Assembly: GCF_002005465.1 (NCBI RefSeq)
Contig: NZ_CP014691.1
Location: forward strand, 2,630,501 to 2,694,500
Source of the DNA: Neoasaia chiangmaiensis
Lineage (GTDB): Bacteria; Pseudomonadota; Alphaproteobacteria; Acetobacterales; Acetobacteraceae
DNA length: 64,000 nucleotides
Direction of reading: 5' to 3'
Below are positions 33,434 through 42,561 of this stretch, piece after piece. The notes below the pieces were generated by a model. It was not told the DNA's origin and did not search any database. It saw only the letters and a list, made by a program, of their open reading frames with translations. The number at the start of each line of letters is the position of its first letter. The first letter of the stretch is position 1. A program made the position numbers and the translations under genes.

Positions 33434-35449
33434 GTGCCCGTTCGTCCCAATCGTCGTCAGTTCCTGAAAGCCGGCGCTGCCGGAGCAATCGGTGCCGTAT
33501 TGCCGGAAAACCTGCGCCGTGCGCTGGCCATTGCGCCGCGCCGGGTGACGGGCACGATACAGGATGTGGCGCATGTGGTGATCCTGATGCAGGAGAACCG
33601 CTCTTTCGATCACTATTTCGGTTGTCTTCAGGGAGTTCGCGGTTATGGCGATCCCCGTGCGGAGCGGCAGGCGGACGGCCATTCGGTTTTTGCGCAACCC
33701 GATGGGCATGGTGGCTTCGTCATGCCGTTTCGTTTCGATACGGTTCACACGTCGAGCGCGTGTCTGGCCAGCCTCGATCATAGCTGGAAAAAATCGCAGA
33801 CGGCGTGGGACGCATGGAATATCTGGGTTCCGCGCAAGACCGCGATGACGATGGGACATTTCACGCGTCGGGAAATTCCCTATTACTATGCCCTGGCCGA
33901 TGCCTTCACGATCTGCGACGCCTATCATGCGTCCATCTTCGGTCCGACCAATCCGAACCGCCTGTTTCTTTTTAGCGGGACGAGTGGCCTTGCGGTCGGG
34001 AATGACGGCCAGCAGGTCGTGCAGAATGTGGATGACGGCAACTGGTCCGCCGACATGGCGCATGATCGGGCCGATTTCACGCCTTTCGACTGGACGACCT
34101 ACCCGGAGAAGCTTCAGGCGGCGGGCGTTTCCTGGCGCGTTTATCAGGAATACGACAATTTCGGCGATAATCCGCTGGCGTCCTTCGCGCCGTTCCGCAA
34201 CGTCCCGCATGATTCCTGGGCCTATCGGAATGCGCGGCAGGTCGTTCCCGGATCGAACGCGCAGAATATGCAGAGTTCGGAAGGGCGCTATCTTCTCGAT
34301 GCTTTCGAGCATGATGTCGCGAACGATACGCTGCCGGAAGTTTCATGGATCGTGCCGTCGTCGGCGTTGTCGGAGCATCCCGATGCGCCGCCCGGCTATG
34401 GGGAACACCTGATTTCGCGCCTGATGGATGTTTTCGTCCGGCACCCCGATATCTGGGTCAGGACGGTCTTCATTCTCAATTACGATGAGAACGACGGTTT
34501 TTTCGATCACATGCCGCCTCCGGTTCCGGCACTGGACCATACGCAAGGCGCAAGTACGGTCTCGACCGCGGGTGAGGTCTATCATGGCGTGCCCGTCGGG
34601 CTGGGGCCGCGTGTTCCGGCGATCGTCGTTTCGCCGTGGACCAAGGGCGGCTGGGTCAACTCGCAGGTGTTCGACCATACCTCTGTCCTGCGTTTCCTCG
34701 AAGCGCGGTTCGGCGTGGCGGCACCGAACATCACGCCATGGCGTCGCGCCGTTTCAGGCGATCTGACATCGGTTTTCGATTTTGCCCAGACCGACCGGTC
34801 CTGGCAGGCGGATTTGCCGAATACCGATGACTACCTTGCGGAGACGCGCCGCTCATGCCGGTTACCCAAACCGGTTCTGCCGGCTCAGCCGCAGTTGCCG
34901 CGTCAGGAAAAGGGACAGCGTCCGGCACGTGCGCTGCCCTATGTGCTGCATGCGTCGCTTGAGGGGGCCGAGGCGTTGCACCTCGCCAATTCGGGGCGGC
35001 AGGGTGCGGTGTTTCGCATCATCGACGCGCAGGGTATCCGCCATGTCACGCTTGGCGCCGATCGCCAGATGGACGTGGCAGTGACATTGCCGGTTGTCGT
35101 GCATGGTCCGAACGGGTTTTTCCGCGAGTTTGCCCGGGAGGCAGCACAGCTTGCCGTGGCGTTGCGGGAAAACCCCGGGGACCATGCTGTCGAACTTGTC
35201 CTGTCCAGCCATGGCGACGACTCTGGCCCGTTGCGTGTCGCGGATGCTTACGGTCAGTCGGAACAGTCGCTCGTCCTGCATCCGGGAGAGACATCGGTGC
35301 TTGTGTGGCCCGTTGCGGCGTCGGATCATTGGTACGATCTGGCGATTTATCGCCCTCAGGATACCCGGCCGATCGCGCATGTCGCCGGGCATATGGAAAC
35401 CGGTTTCCCCAGCCGGACGGACCCGCATATGGCGACGTCCCTCACCTGA
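33434..35449 (+). CDS. Tat-exported phospholipase C, phosphocholine-specific type
   Basis: 671 residues from a GTG. The N-terminus PVRPNRRQFLKAGAAGAIGAVLP is a twin-arginine signal (RRQFLKAG). The catalytic domain of the PLC/AcpA superfamily begins VVILMQENRSFDHYFGCLQGVRGYGDP (nucleophile/metal region, residues 48-73) and continues with IFGPTNPNRLFLFSGT, NYDENDGFFDHMPPP and SPWTKGGWVNSQVFDHTSVLRFLE. A DUF756-like beta domain follows near 495-580 and a second, less clear one after it. It cleaves phosphatidylcholine or sphingomyelin-type lipids, releasing a phosphorylated headgroup. Probably phosphate-starvation induced and linked with the TonB receptor upstream. Confidence 0.92.
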   Translation: MPVRPNRRQFLKAGAAGAIGAVLPENLRRALAIAPRRVTGTIQDVAHVVILMQENRSFDHYFGCLQGVRGYGDPRAERQADGHSVFAQPDGHGGFVMPFRFDTVHTSSACLASLDHSWKKSQTAWDAWNIWVPRKTAMTMGHFTRREIPYYYALADAFTICDAYHASIFGPTNPNRLFLFSGTSGLAVGNDGQQVVQNVDDGNWSADMAHDRADFTPFDWTTYPEKLQAAGVSWRVYQEYDNFGDNPLASFAPFRNVPHDSWAYRNARQVVPGSNAQNMQSSEGRYLLDAFEHDVANDTLPEVSWIVPSSALSEHPDAPPGYGEHLISRLMDVFVRHPDIWVRTVFILNYDENDGFFDHMPPPVPALDHTQGASTVSTAGEVYHGVPVGLGPRVPAIVVSPWTKGGWVNSQVFDHTSVLRFLEARFGVAAPNITPWRRAVSGDLTSVFDFAQTDRSWQADLPNTDDYLAETRRSCRLPKPVLPAQPQLPRQEKGQRPARALPYVLHASLEGAEALHLANSGRQGAVFRIIDAQGIRHVTLGADRQMDVAVTLPVVVHGPNGFFREFAREAAQLAVALRENPGDHAVELVLSSHGDDSGPLRVADAYGQSEQSLVLHPGETSVLVWPVAASDHWYDLAIYRPQDTRPIAHVAGHMETGFPSRTDPHMATSLT

Positions 35450-35491
35450 GTTGCGGCGGCCGGGCCGGGGCGCCCTGTCAGGGCATTCGGA

Positions 35492-36244
35492 TCATAATTG
35501 ATATTCGGCTTCGAGCCGTCGCCTGACCTGCGCGAGCAGGACCGGATCGCCTTCAGGGCCGAGCGATGCAAGGCGTCTGTCCATCGCCTGAAGGATGTCC
35601 GACGTCGCGTTGTCTGCGGCACGGCGCCACCATCGCAGCGCGGCTTCCTTATCGCCCTGTTCCAGTAATGCCGTGGCATAGTTGTGTTGCCCGCGATAAT
35701 CCCCGCCTTCCGCCGATCGGCGATACCAGTCGCGCGCGGCGATCGGGTCCCTGGCCGTCTCCCAGCCTTCTTCCGTGAAGCGCGCGACGAGATTCATGGA
35801 TTTGGCATGGCCCGCATCCGCCGCCACGCGAAAGAGCGACAGGGCGCGGCGCAGGTCGGTTGTGACACCCAGACCGCGCATCAGCAGGATGCCAAAATTA
35901 TAATGGCCCCACGGGTCGCCGAGTTGGCCGGCGATTTCGTAACGCCGGGCAGCCTGCGTGAGATCGACCGGGCAGCCCCAACCGAAGTGATGGCAACGCC
36001 CGATCATATTGTGCGCCGGTGCATAGCCCGCCTTCGCGGCGATCAGAAACCATTGGCGCGCGCGAACGGGATCACGTGGAAGATAGACGCTGTTGAGCAG
36101 GATATCGCCCCACTGCACCTGGGCCAGCACATGGCCCTGCTCCGCGCGGAGACGGATCGTGTCGATCTCCTCTGGCAAGGCGGGGGTATTCGGCGTTTGC
36201 GCGCGGGTGCGGCGCAGGAGACGTGACACGGCGGAAGCGATCAT
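35492..36244 (-). CDS. Sel1-repeat protein of the iron-uptake locus
   Basis: 250 residues from the ATG at 36244; the frame extends upstream to 36505, but that part overlaps the divergent promoter and receptor start. Several Sel1-like repeats follow an N-terminal basic tail: EQGHVLAQVQWGDILLNS, DPVRARQWFLIAAKAGYAPAHNMIGRCHHFGWG, ARRYEIAGQLGDPWGHYNFGILLMRGLG, RRALSLFRVAADAGHAKSMNLVARFTEEGWE, AARDWYRRSAEGGDYRGQHNYA. Sel1 repeats mediate protein contacts. Comparable Sel1 proteins stand next to piuA/piuC in pseudomonads, matching the neighbours here. Divergent from the siderophore receptor; both promoters flank a Fur-box-like palindrome. Confidence 0.85.
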   Translation of the reverse strand: MIASAVSRLLRRTRAQTPNTPALPEEIDTIRLRAEQGHVLAQVQWGDILLNSVYLPRDPVRARQWFLIAAKAGYAPAHNMIGRCHHFGWGCPVDLTQAARRYEIAGQLGDPWGHYNFGILLMRGLGVTTDLRRALSLFRVAADAGHAKSMNLVARFTEEGWETARDPIAARDWYRRSAEGGDYRGQHNYATALLEQGDKEAALRWWRRAADNATSDILQAMDRRLASLGPEGDPVLLAQVRRRLEAEYQL

Positions 36245-36304
36245 CGGAAATTTCAATCGGTGACGGGAAGCATGTTCCGAGGAAAGCGCTTTTTTGTCTT
36301 TTTT

Positions 36305-36328
36305 GCAATTGAGAATTGTTCTCGATTG
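36305..36328. promoter_or_regulatory. Fur-box-like palindrome
   Basis: GAGAA-TTG-TTCTC (36311-36323) is a perfect core palindrome, with GCAAT and ATTGC arms (36305-36309 and 36324-36328) extending it. This closely resembles the alphaproteobacterial Fur site with core GAGAATNATTCTC. It lies between the Sel1 gene start (36244) and the siderophore receptor start (36374), so it could repress both under iron sufficiency. Confidence 0.75.
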
Positions 36329-36373
36329 CGATAGGTGGACCCATATTGAAACCTCTTTTTGTTGCAGGATGTC

Positions 36374-38752
36374 ATGAATCGTTTCATTCGTTGCTGTCTT
36401 ACGCCGCTCCCCGTTGTGACGGGACTGGCGCTTTCCGGGGCGTCCGGTCTTGCGGCGGATGGCAAGGAGAAAGCCGACCAGGGTCATCGGCATCGCCACC
36501 GGCACGAAGGGGAAGACGAGCGTTATCGGCGTCGCGATAACGCTGCGTCGCCGTCATTGTCGGATAATGACGAGCATCTGACGGTTATCGGGCACGGCTT
36601 CAATACGCTGAACCAGCCGATCGGGCTGTCACGCATGCCGCAGGATGTCCTGCACACGCCGCAGAACATCAACGTGGTGCCGCAGGCGTTGATGAAGCAG
36701 CAGAACGTCAAGTCTTTGGATGAAGCCCTGCGCGACGTGCCGGGCGTTACGTCCTCCATCGGCGAAGGTGCCGGCGGCATGAACGGCGACCAGTTCCTGA
36801 TCCGTGGCTTTCAGGCACAGAATGACATCTATGAGGATGGCTTGCGTGATTTCGGCGTCTATAGCCGTGACGCATTCAACATGGAGACGATTTCGGTCAT
36901 CAAGGGGCCATCGTCGGAGGTTTTTGGCAACGGGACGACCGGTGGCGCCATCAATATGGTGACCAAGACGCCGGGGCTTGCCAATCGCTATGCGGCAGAC
37001 TTCAGCGGCGGTTCGGGCGGGTATTATCGCGGCACGCTCGACGTCAACCAGCGGCTGAATGCCACGACGGCCTTCCGCATTGAAGGCATGGGGAACGAGA
37101 ACAATATCGTCGGTCGCGACTTCATCTATTCGCATCGCTGGGGCATTGCGCCCTCCATCGCTTTCGGGCTCGGCGAGCGCGCGACGCTGGTGTTGCAGTA
37201 CATGCACCAGCAGGAAAATTCCGTACCGGATTTCGGCGTGCCAGTCGTGAAAAAGCCCGGCACGGCCTATGCCTTGCCGATCACGCAGTACGGCATTCCG
37301 CGCACGAACTGGTATGGAACGAACAACGACCAGAACGCGACGAACGACAATATGGAGACCGCGCGTTTCTCGTATAAACTGAACAGGCACATCACGTTCT
37401 ATGATGATCTGCGCGGCGGTGAATTCTATCGAACCTTCGCAGCATCGAAGGCCACGTGCGACCAGACCTGCGTCAACAACTACTTCCTCGGCAATCCGGC
37501 ATCGGCGCTCGTTGCACGGTCCGGCCCGGTCGGTGCCGGCAAGGGTGTGGGGCCGGGCACATATATGGCGCCTTTACCTTACCAGCAGACGAGCTGGTCG
37601 GTTCAGAATGTCGGCTCCATGGTGGCTGATTTCGATACGGGCTTCCTGAAGCATCAGGTCGTGGCGGGATTCGATCTGGAACGGGTCAACGACGTGCGTT
37701 CGCAGTCCACCTATACGCGTGCCAAGCCTTACGCCAGTCTCGTCAATCCCAATCCCTATGTCGGCAACCTGAACCTTATTCCCGGTGATCTGAATCCCGG
37801 CGGACTGGTCAGTCTCGCCGGAATCGGGGCGAAAGATCATACGAACGGCTATGCATTCGATACGGGACTGTTTCTTTATGACCAGATCTGGTTTACGCCC
37901 TGGCTGTCGATCAAGGGCGGCTTCCGCTGGGACCGGTGGCAGACAAGCTATAATGCCACGGGTGGGGATACGGCGACCAATCCGGACGTGCATTTTCATA
38001 ATGTCAGCAGTGTCTTCAATCCGAATGCGAGCCTGCTTATCACACCCGACAGCCATCAGACCTATTATTTCACTTGGGCGACGTCCACGACGCCCACGGG
38101 CATGTATGTCACGAACGGTTCGGTGCCGATCCGGCCGCCGGGCAACACCATTGCGGATCCTGAAAAGGCACGTCTCTACGAACTGGGCGCCAAGTACAGC
38201 GCATTCCATGATCGGCTTGGCTTCTCGGCGTCGTTGTTCCGGCTGGAAAAGAACAATGCGACCAATTCCGATCCGGTCACCGGGCAGATCGTGAGCACGG
38301 GTGATACGCAGCGCAACCAGGGGCTGGAAGTCTCCGTCGGCGGTCTGATCACGCGGGGATGGAATATCAGCGCGACGTACGCCCTTTACGATAGCGACAC
38401 GACGGCATCGTTGACCAAGGCCAATGTCGGAAAGAACGTTCAGTATGTTCCGCATAACCAGGCGACGTTGTGGTCGGTCTACGATGCATTTTCGGGCAAG
38501 CCGTATAACATCGCCTTCGGCGGCGGGGTGACGTGGCGGCAGCATGTCTGGCTGGATGCGGCCAACACGGCGCGTGTTCCGGCCAATCTGGATTTCAGCG
38601 CGGTGATCTCGCATCGTTTCAACAGCCATTGGAAAGTGGCGATGAACGGCTACAACCTGGCCAACCGCCTGAATTACCAGAGCCTGTTCTCCAATCGTGC
38701 AACGCCCTCGGCGGGCCGGACTTTTCTGGGGCAGTTGAGCTACAGCTACTGA
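36374..38752 (+). CDS. TonB-dependent siderophore receptor (Fiu/PiuA type)
   Basis: About 792 residues from the ATG at 36374 (AGGA 5 bases upstream; 36359 possible). Signal peptide CCLTPLPVVTGLALSGASGLAA, then a His/Arg/Glu-rich stretch (HRHRHRHEGEDERYRRRD at about 38-55), plug domain (PQNINVVPQALMKQQNVKSLDEALRDVPGVT, FLIRGFQAQNDIYEDGLRDFG) and a barrel ending LGQLSYSY. Plug wording matches catecholate siderophore receptors Fiu/PiuA. It is followed 9 bases later by the PiuC-type dioxygenase, the conserved pair. Expected to be iron-repressed through the upstream Fur-like palindrome. Confidence 0.92.
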   Translation: MNRFIRCCLTPLPVVTGLALSGASGLAADGKEKADQGHRHRHRHEGEDERYRRRDNAASPSLSDNDEHLTVIGHGFNTLNQPIGLSRMPQDVLHTPQNINVVPQALMKQQNVKSLDEALRDVPGVTSSIGEGAGGMNGDQFLIRGFQAQNDIYEDGLRDFGVYSRDAFNMETISVIKGPSSEVFGNGTTGGAINMVTKTPGLANRYAADFSGGSGGYYRGTLDVNQRLNATTAFRIEGMGNENNIVGRDFIYSHRWGIAPSIAFGLGERATLVLQYMHQQENSVPDFGVPVVKKPGTAYALPITQYGIPRTNWYGTNNDQNATNDNMETARFSYKLNRHITFYDDLRGGEFYRTFAASKATCDQTCVNNYFLGNPASALVARSGPVGAGKGVGPGTYMAPLPYQQTSWSVQNVGSMVADFDTGFLKHQVVAGFDLERVNDVRSQSTYTRAKPYASLVNPNPYVGNLNLIPGDLNPGGLVSLAGIGAKDHTNGYAFDTGLFLYDQIWFTPWLSIKGGFRWDRWQTSYNATGGDTATNPDVHFHNVSSVFNPNASLLITPDSHQTYYFTWATSTTPTGMYVTNGSVPIRPPGNTIADPEKARLYELGAKYSAFHDRLGFSASLFRLEKNNATNSDPVTGQIVSTGDTQRNQGLEVSVGGLITRGWNISATYALYDSDTTASLTKANVGKNVQYVPHNQATLWSVYDAFSGKPYNIAFGGGVTWRQHVWLDAANTARVPANLDFSAVISHRFNSHWKVAMNGYNLANRLNYQSLFSNRATPSAGRTFLGQLSYSY

Positions 38753-38761
38753 GGGCCGACC

Positions 38762-39448
38762 ATGCTGCTGCATATTCCCGACGTGCTGACGCCTGAAGAG
38801 CTCGCCCTCTGCCGGAAGACCCTTTCGGAAGCGGACTGGTCCGATGGCAAGGCGACGGCGGGGCAGCAATCGGCCAAGGCGAAACAGAACCTGCAGGTGC
38901 CGCTGGATCATCCGGCGCACCGCGCCTTAGGTGACCTTGTCTTGCGCGCGTTGGGACGCAACGTGCTTTTCAACAGCGCCGTGCTGCCGTTACGCGTGGT
39001 GCCGCCCCTGTTCAATCGCTACGATGTCGGCATGCGCTTCGATGCGCATGTCGACAACGCCATTCGGCCCATTCCGGGCGCTGGCGGCATGCGCGTCCGC
39101 ACGGATGTCTCGTCCACGTTGTTTCTGACGGGGCCGGATGAATACGAGGGCGGCGAATTGCTGCTGCACGACGCATCCGGAACGCAGGAGATCAGGCTGC
39201 CGGCGGGCGATATGATCGTCTACGATACGACGCTGCTGCACAGTGTCGCGCCAGTGACCAGCGGCAGCCGGTGGGCGTCGTTTTTCTGGACGCAGTCCAT
39301 GGTTCGCGAGAGCAGCCGCCGACAGATACTTTTCGATCTGGATCAAGGTATCATGAACCTGCGTCAGCGTCTGGCGGATGATGATGAGGCTGTTCTCGGC
39401 CTGGTCAACACGTATCATAACCTGATGCGGCAATGGTGCGAACTCTGA
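38762..39448 (+). CDS. piuC: Fe(II)/2-oxoglutarate dioxygenase, PKHD type
   Basis: 228 residues of the YbiX/PiuC family. The Fe(II)-binding triad is H96 and D98 (RFDAHVDNA) and H160 (TLLHSVAP), with R170 (SGSRWAS) as the 2-oxoglutarate ligand. The gene starts 9 bases after the siderophore receptor stop, so the two are co-transcribed, as in the fiu-ybiX and piuA-piuC operons. The family is iron-regulated and affects siderophore-antibiotic uptake, but its hydroxylation substrate is not settled. Full length and intact. Confidence 0.94.
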   Translation: MLLHIPDVLTPEELALCRKTLSEADWSDGKATAGQQSAKAKQNLQVPLDHPAHRALGDLVLRALGRNVLFNSAVLPLRVVPPLFNRYDVGMRFDAHVDNAIRPIPGAGGMRVRTDVSSTLFLTGPDEYEGGELLLHDASGTQEIRLPAGDMIVYDTTLLHSVAPVTSGSRWASFFWTQSMVRESSRRQILFDLDQGIMNLRQRLADDDEAVLGLVNTYHNLMRQWCEL

Positions 39449-39849
39449 TCGATCGTTTGCAGGCTCGTTATCGTCCCGGAAAGCGTGACGTCCCCGATCG
39501 CGACGACTGTGCTGTCGGTGCTCGTGGCAGATCTGATGCCCTGCATTGAAGGGCGCCGTCTGAACATACCAAAAAATATATCATTTCAACTGTTATTTAT
39601 CACAAAGTTCACGTTAGCGTAATCAGAAAGAAATGCTATGGAAAGTTCCCGGTCATGCGTGCATGAACGCGAACTGTCTCTTCGACGCTTGCCGGACGTG
39701 GAAAGCAGGTAAGGGACCAGATTGGAAACGGCCTCTTGTGAGGAGCAAGCGCTGCTTTGGTCCGGTGAGATGGCCCGGGTTCTTCCGGCTTTTTCAGCGT
39801 GTCCGGTGGCACTCCGACGATTGGGGTCGTCAGACAGACGGACCTGAAA
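39449..39849. other. chvE upstream region, no gene seen
   Basis: About 400 bases without a credible gene. The middle is AT-rich (near 39560-39640), the usual place for a promoter. CATGC-GT-GCATG (39654-39665) is a 12-base palindrome about 185 bases before chvE. No regulator gene for the sugar importer is found in the window. Confidence 0.4.
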
Positions 39850-40914
39850 ATGAGAAAAGCTACGGCAGTTGCCGCGATTTTGGCATTATCTCTCGGGGGC
39901 GCCGGCGGCATGGCGCAGGCGCAGGAAAAGCCGACGGTCGGCATTGCCATGCCGACGAAGTCGTCGGCGCGGTGGATCGCGGACGGCAACAATATCGTCA
40001 AGACGCTGCACCAGCGAGGGTATCAGACCGATCTGCAATATGCGGAGGATGACATACCCAACCAGCTTTCGCAGATCGAAAACATGGTGACGAAGGGCGA
40101 CAAGGTGCTCGTGATCGCCTCGATCGACGGCACGACGCTTTCCGATACGCTGAAGCAGGCGGCAGCCCACGGCGTCAAGATCATCGCCTATGATCGTCTG
40201 ATCCGGAATTCACCGGATGTCGCCTATTACGCGACCTTCGACAATTTCAAGGTCGGGGTGCTGCAGGCGTCATCCCTGGTTCAGGCGCTGGGTCTGCCCC
40301 ATGCCAAGGGACCGTTCAACATCGAACTCTTCGGCGGGTCGCCGGACGATAACAATGCCTATTTCTTCTATAACGGCGCAATGTCGGTTCTGAAGCCGTA
40401 TATCGATAGTGGAAAGCTCGTGGTGCAGTCGCACCAGACGACGATGGACAAGATTTCCACGTTGCGTTGGGACGGGGCGGCGGCGCAGGCTCGAATGGAT
40501 AATATCCTGAGCGCCTATTATTCGGACAAGCATCTGGATGCCGTGCTCTCGCCTTATGACGGCATCTCGATCGGTATTATCTCTTCCCTCAAAGGTGTCG
40601 GCTACGGCAGCGGCGACACCAAGATGGCTTTCGTCAGCGGTCAGGACTGCGAGATTCCGTCCGTCAAAGCCATTCTGGCGGGCGATCAATATTCATCGAT
40701 CTTCAAGGATACACGCAAGCTGGCAAGTGTCGCGGCCGACATGGTGGATGCCGTCCTGAGCGGCAAATCCGTTCAGGTCAATGACACGAAGAGCTACAAC
40801 AATGGCGTCAAGGTTGTTCCCGCTTTTCTGCTCGATCCGGTGGTGGTCACCAAGGGCAATGTCGAGAAGACGCTGATCGACAGCAATTACTACACGCAAA
40901 GTCAGATCGAGTAG
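39850..40914 (+). CDS. chvE: Multiple-sugar periplasmic binding protein
   Basis: 354 residues with signal peptide [24 protein letters not shown]; an in-frame upstream start at 39799 is rejected because it precedes that signal. Type-1 periplasmic binding protein: [74 protein letters not shown]. These match ChvE of Agrobacterium, which binds several aldoses (glucose, galactose, arabinose, xylose). First gene of chvE-gguA-gguB. ChvE also signals to VirA in Agrobacterium, but nothing here suggests that role. Confidence 0.9.
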   Translation: MRKATAVAAILALSLGGAGGMAQAQEKPTVGIAMPTKSSARWIADGNNIVKTLHQRGYQTDLQYAEDDIPNQLSQIENMVTKGDKVLVIASIDGTTLSDTLKQAAAHGVKIIAYDRLIRNSPDVAYYATFDNFKVGVLQASSLVQALGLPHAKGPFNIELFGGSPDDNNAYFFYNGAMSVLKPYIDSGKLVVQSHQTTMDKISTLRWDGAAAQARMDNILSAYYSDKHLDAVLSPYDGISIGIISSLKGVGYGSGDTKMAFVSGQDCEIPSVKAILAGDQYSSIFKDTRKLASVAADMVDAVLSGKSVQVNDTKSYNNGVKVVPAFLLDPVVVTKGNVEKTLIDSNYYTQSQIE

Positions 40915-40959
40915 CGGCGAGCCCGGACCCGGATCCCAAAAAAGCGAGAGCGGTCGAAC

Positions 40960-42561
40960 ATGGATAGCATTCTCGAAATGCAGGGGATCGGCAAACGCTT
41001 CGGTCCCGTGCAGGCGCTGAGCGACGTGACGTTCACCGTCGAGCGTGGGGAGATCCACGCGTTATGCGGTGAGAACGGCGCGGGTAAATCCACGCTGATG
41101 AAGGTGCTGAGCGGGGTCTATCCGCATGGCAGTTATGAAGGGAAGATCATCTACGAAGGTGAGGAGCGTAAATTCCGGGAGATCAATGATTCCGAAGCCC
41201 TCGGCATCATCATCATCCATCAGGAACTTGCGCTCATTCCGTTGCTCTCGGCGACGGAAAACATTTTCCTCGCGCATCCGCCGGGGCGGCTTGGGGTAAT
41301 CGACCGTTACACCGCGCGCCAGCAGGCCGAGCAGTTGCTGAAGAAAGTCGGATTGAACGACCCACCGGAGACGCTGATCACCAATATGGGGGTCGGCAAG
41401 CAGCAACTGGTCGAAATCGCCAAGGCGATTGCCAAGGATGTCAAGCTTCTGATCCTTGATGAGCCGACTGCCAGCCTGAACGAGCATGACAGCGGCGTCC
41501 TGCTCGACCTTTTGCTGGAGTTTAAGCGGCAGGGTCTTTCCTCGATCCTGATTTCGCACAAGCTGAACGAGCTTGCCCGCGTGGCGGATCGGGTGACCGT
41601 CCTGCGGGATGGGCGCTCCATCGAGACGATCGATTGTCGGCATCAGCCGGTTTCCGAGGATTACATCATCCGTAAGATGGTCGATCGCGATCTGGAGCAC
41701 CGGTACCCGAGCCACGCGCCGAAGATCGGCGACGTGCTGCTCAAGGTTGAGAACTGGTCCGTCTTCCATCCGATCCATCACGACCGGCAGGTCATTCATC
41801 ATGTCGACTTCCAGGTACGCGCCGGAGAGATCGTGGGGATCGCCGGATTGATGGGGGCGGGGCGGACGGAGTTCGCCATGAGTCTTTTCGGTCGATCCTA
41901 TGGCCGGAAAATAACGGGCGATGTCTGGATCAAGGGCAGGAAGGTGGATGTTTCCACCGTCCGGAGGGCTATCGATGCTGGACTTGCCTATGTGACGGAG
42001 GATCGCAAGGAACTCGGCCTCCATCTGGGCGAGGACATCAAGAGGAACATCACGCTTTCCAACCTTCGCGGTGTATCGGTTTCGCAGGTGATCGACAGCA
42101 TCAGGGAGCGGGTCGTGGCGTCGGATTACCGGCGCAAGATGCGCATACGCTGCTCCGGCGTCGATCAGGAGGCGTCCAAGCTTTCGGGCGGCAACCAGCA
42201 GAAGGTGGTTCTGTCGAAATGGCTGTTCACCTCGCCCGAGGTCCTCATTCTGGACGAGCCCACACGGGGGATCGATGTAGGGGCGAAATACGAGATCTAC
42301 TGCATTATCCAGGAACTGGCGGATAGCGGTCACGGTGTCGTGGTCATTTCATCGGAGATGCCCGAGCTGCTCGGGATCTGTGACCGCATCTGCGTCATGA
42401 ACGAAGGGCGTTTCGTCGGCGAATTCCCGCAGGCCGATGCGTCGCAGGAAAAAATCATGCGCGCGATCATGCAGAGCACGACGCGTGGCGATGCCTATGA
42501 CGTGCCGGCGCAGCCCAGCAGCACGGAAGAGGCCGTCAATACGGCAGGACTGTCATCATGA
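40960..42561 (+). CDS. gguA: Multiple-sugar ABC transporter ATP-binding protein
   Basis: 533 residues with two ABC domains. First: Walker [13 protein letters not shown] near residue 36, signature replaced by MGVGKQQLVEIAKAI, Walker [12 protein letters not shown]. Second: GLMGAGRTEFAM, signature [15 protein letters not shown] and Walker [24 protein letters not shown]2 class, matching GguA/MmsA. It follows chvE by 45 bases and overlaps gguB by 4 bases (ATGA), so subunit synthesis is coupled. It resembles XylG at 10386-11924, the window's other importer ATPase, but the two are clearly separate loci. Confidence 0.93.
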   Translation: MDSILEMQGIGKRFGPVQALSDVTFTVERGEIHALCGENGAGKSTLMKVLSGVYPHGSYEGKIIYEGEERKFREINDSEALGIIIIHQELALIPLLSATENIFLAHPPGRLGVIDRYTARQQAEQLLKKVGLNDPPETLITNMGVGKQQLVEIAKAIAKDVKLLILDEPTASLNEHDSGVLLDLLLEFKRQGLSSILISHKLNELARVADRVTVLRDGRSIETIDCRHQPVSEDYIIRKMVDRDLEHRYPSHAPKIGDVLLKVENWSVFHPIHHDRQVIHHVDFQVRAGEIVGIAGLMGAGRTEFAMSLFGRSYGRKITGDVWIKGRKVDVSTVRRAIDAGLAYVTEDRKELGLHLGEDIKRNITLSNLRGVSVSQVIDSIRERVVASDYRRKMRIRCSGVDQEASKLSGGNQQKVVLSKWLFTSPEVLILDEPTRGIDVGAKYEIYCIIQELADSGHGVVVISSEMPELLGICDRICVMNEGRFVGEFPQADASQEKIMRAIMQSTTRGDAYDVPAQPSSTEEAVNTAGLSS

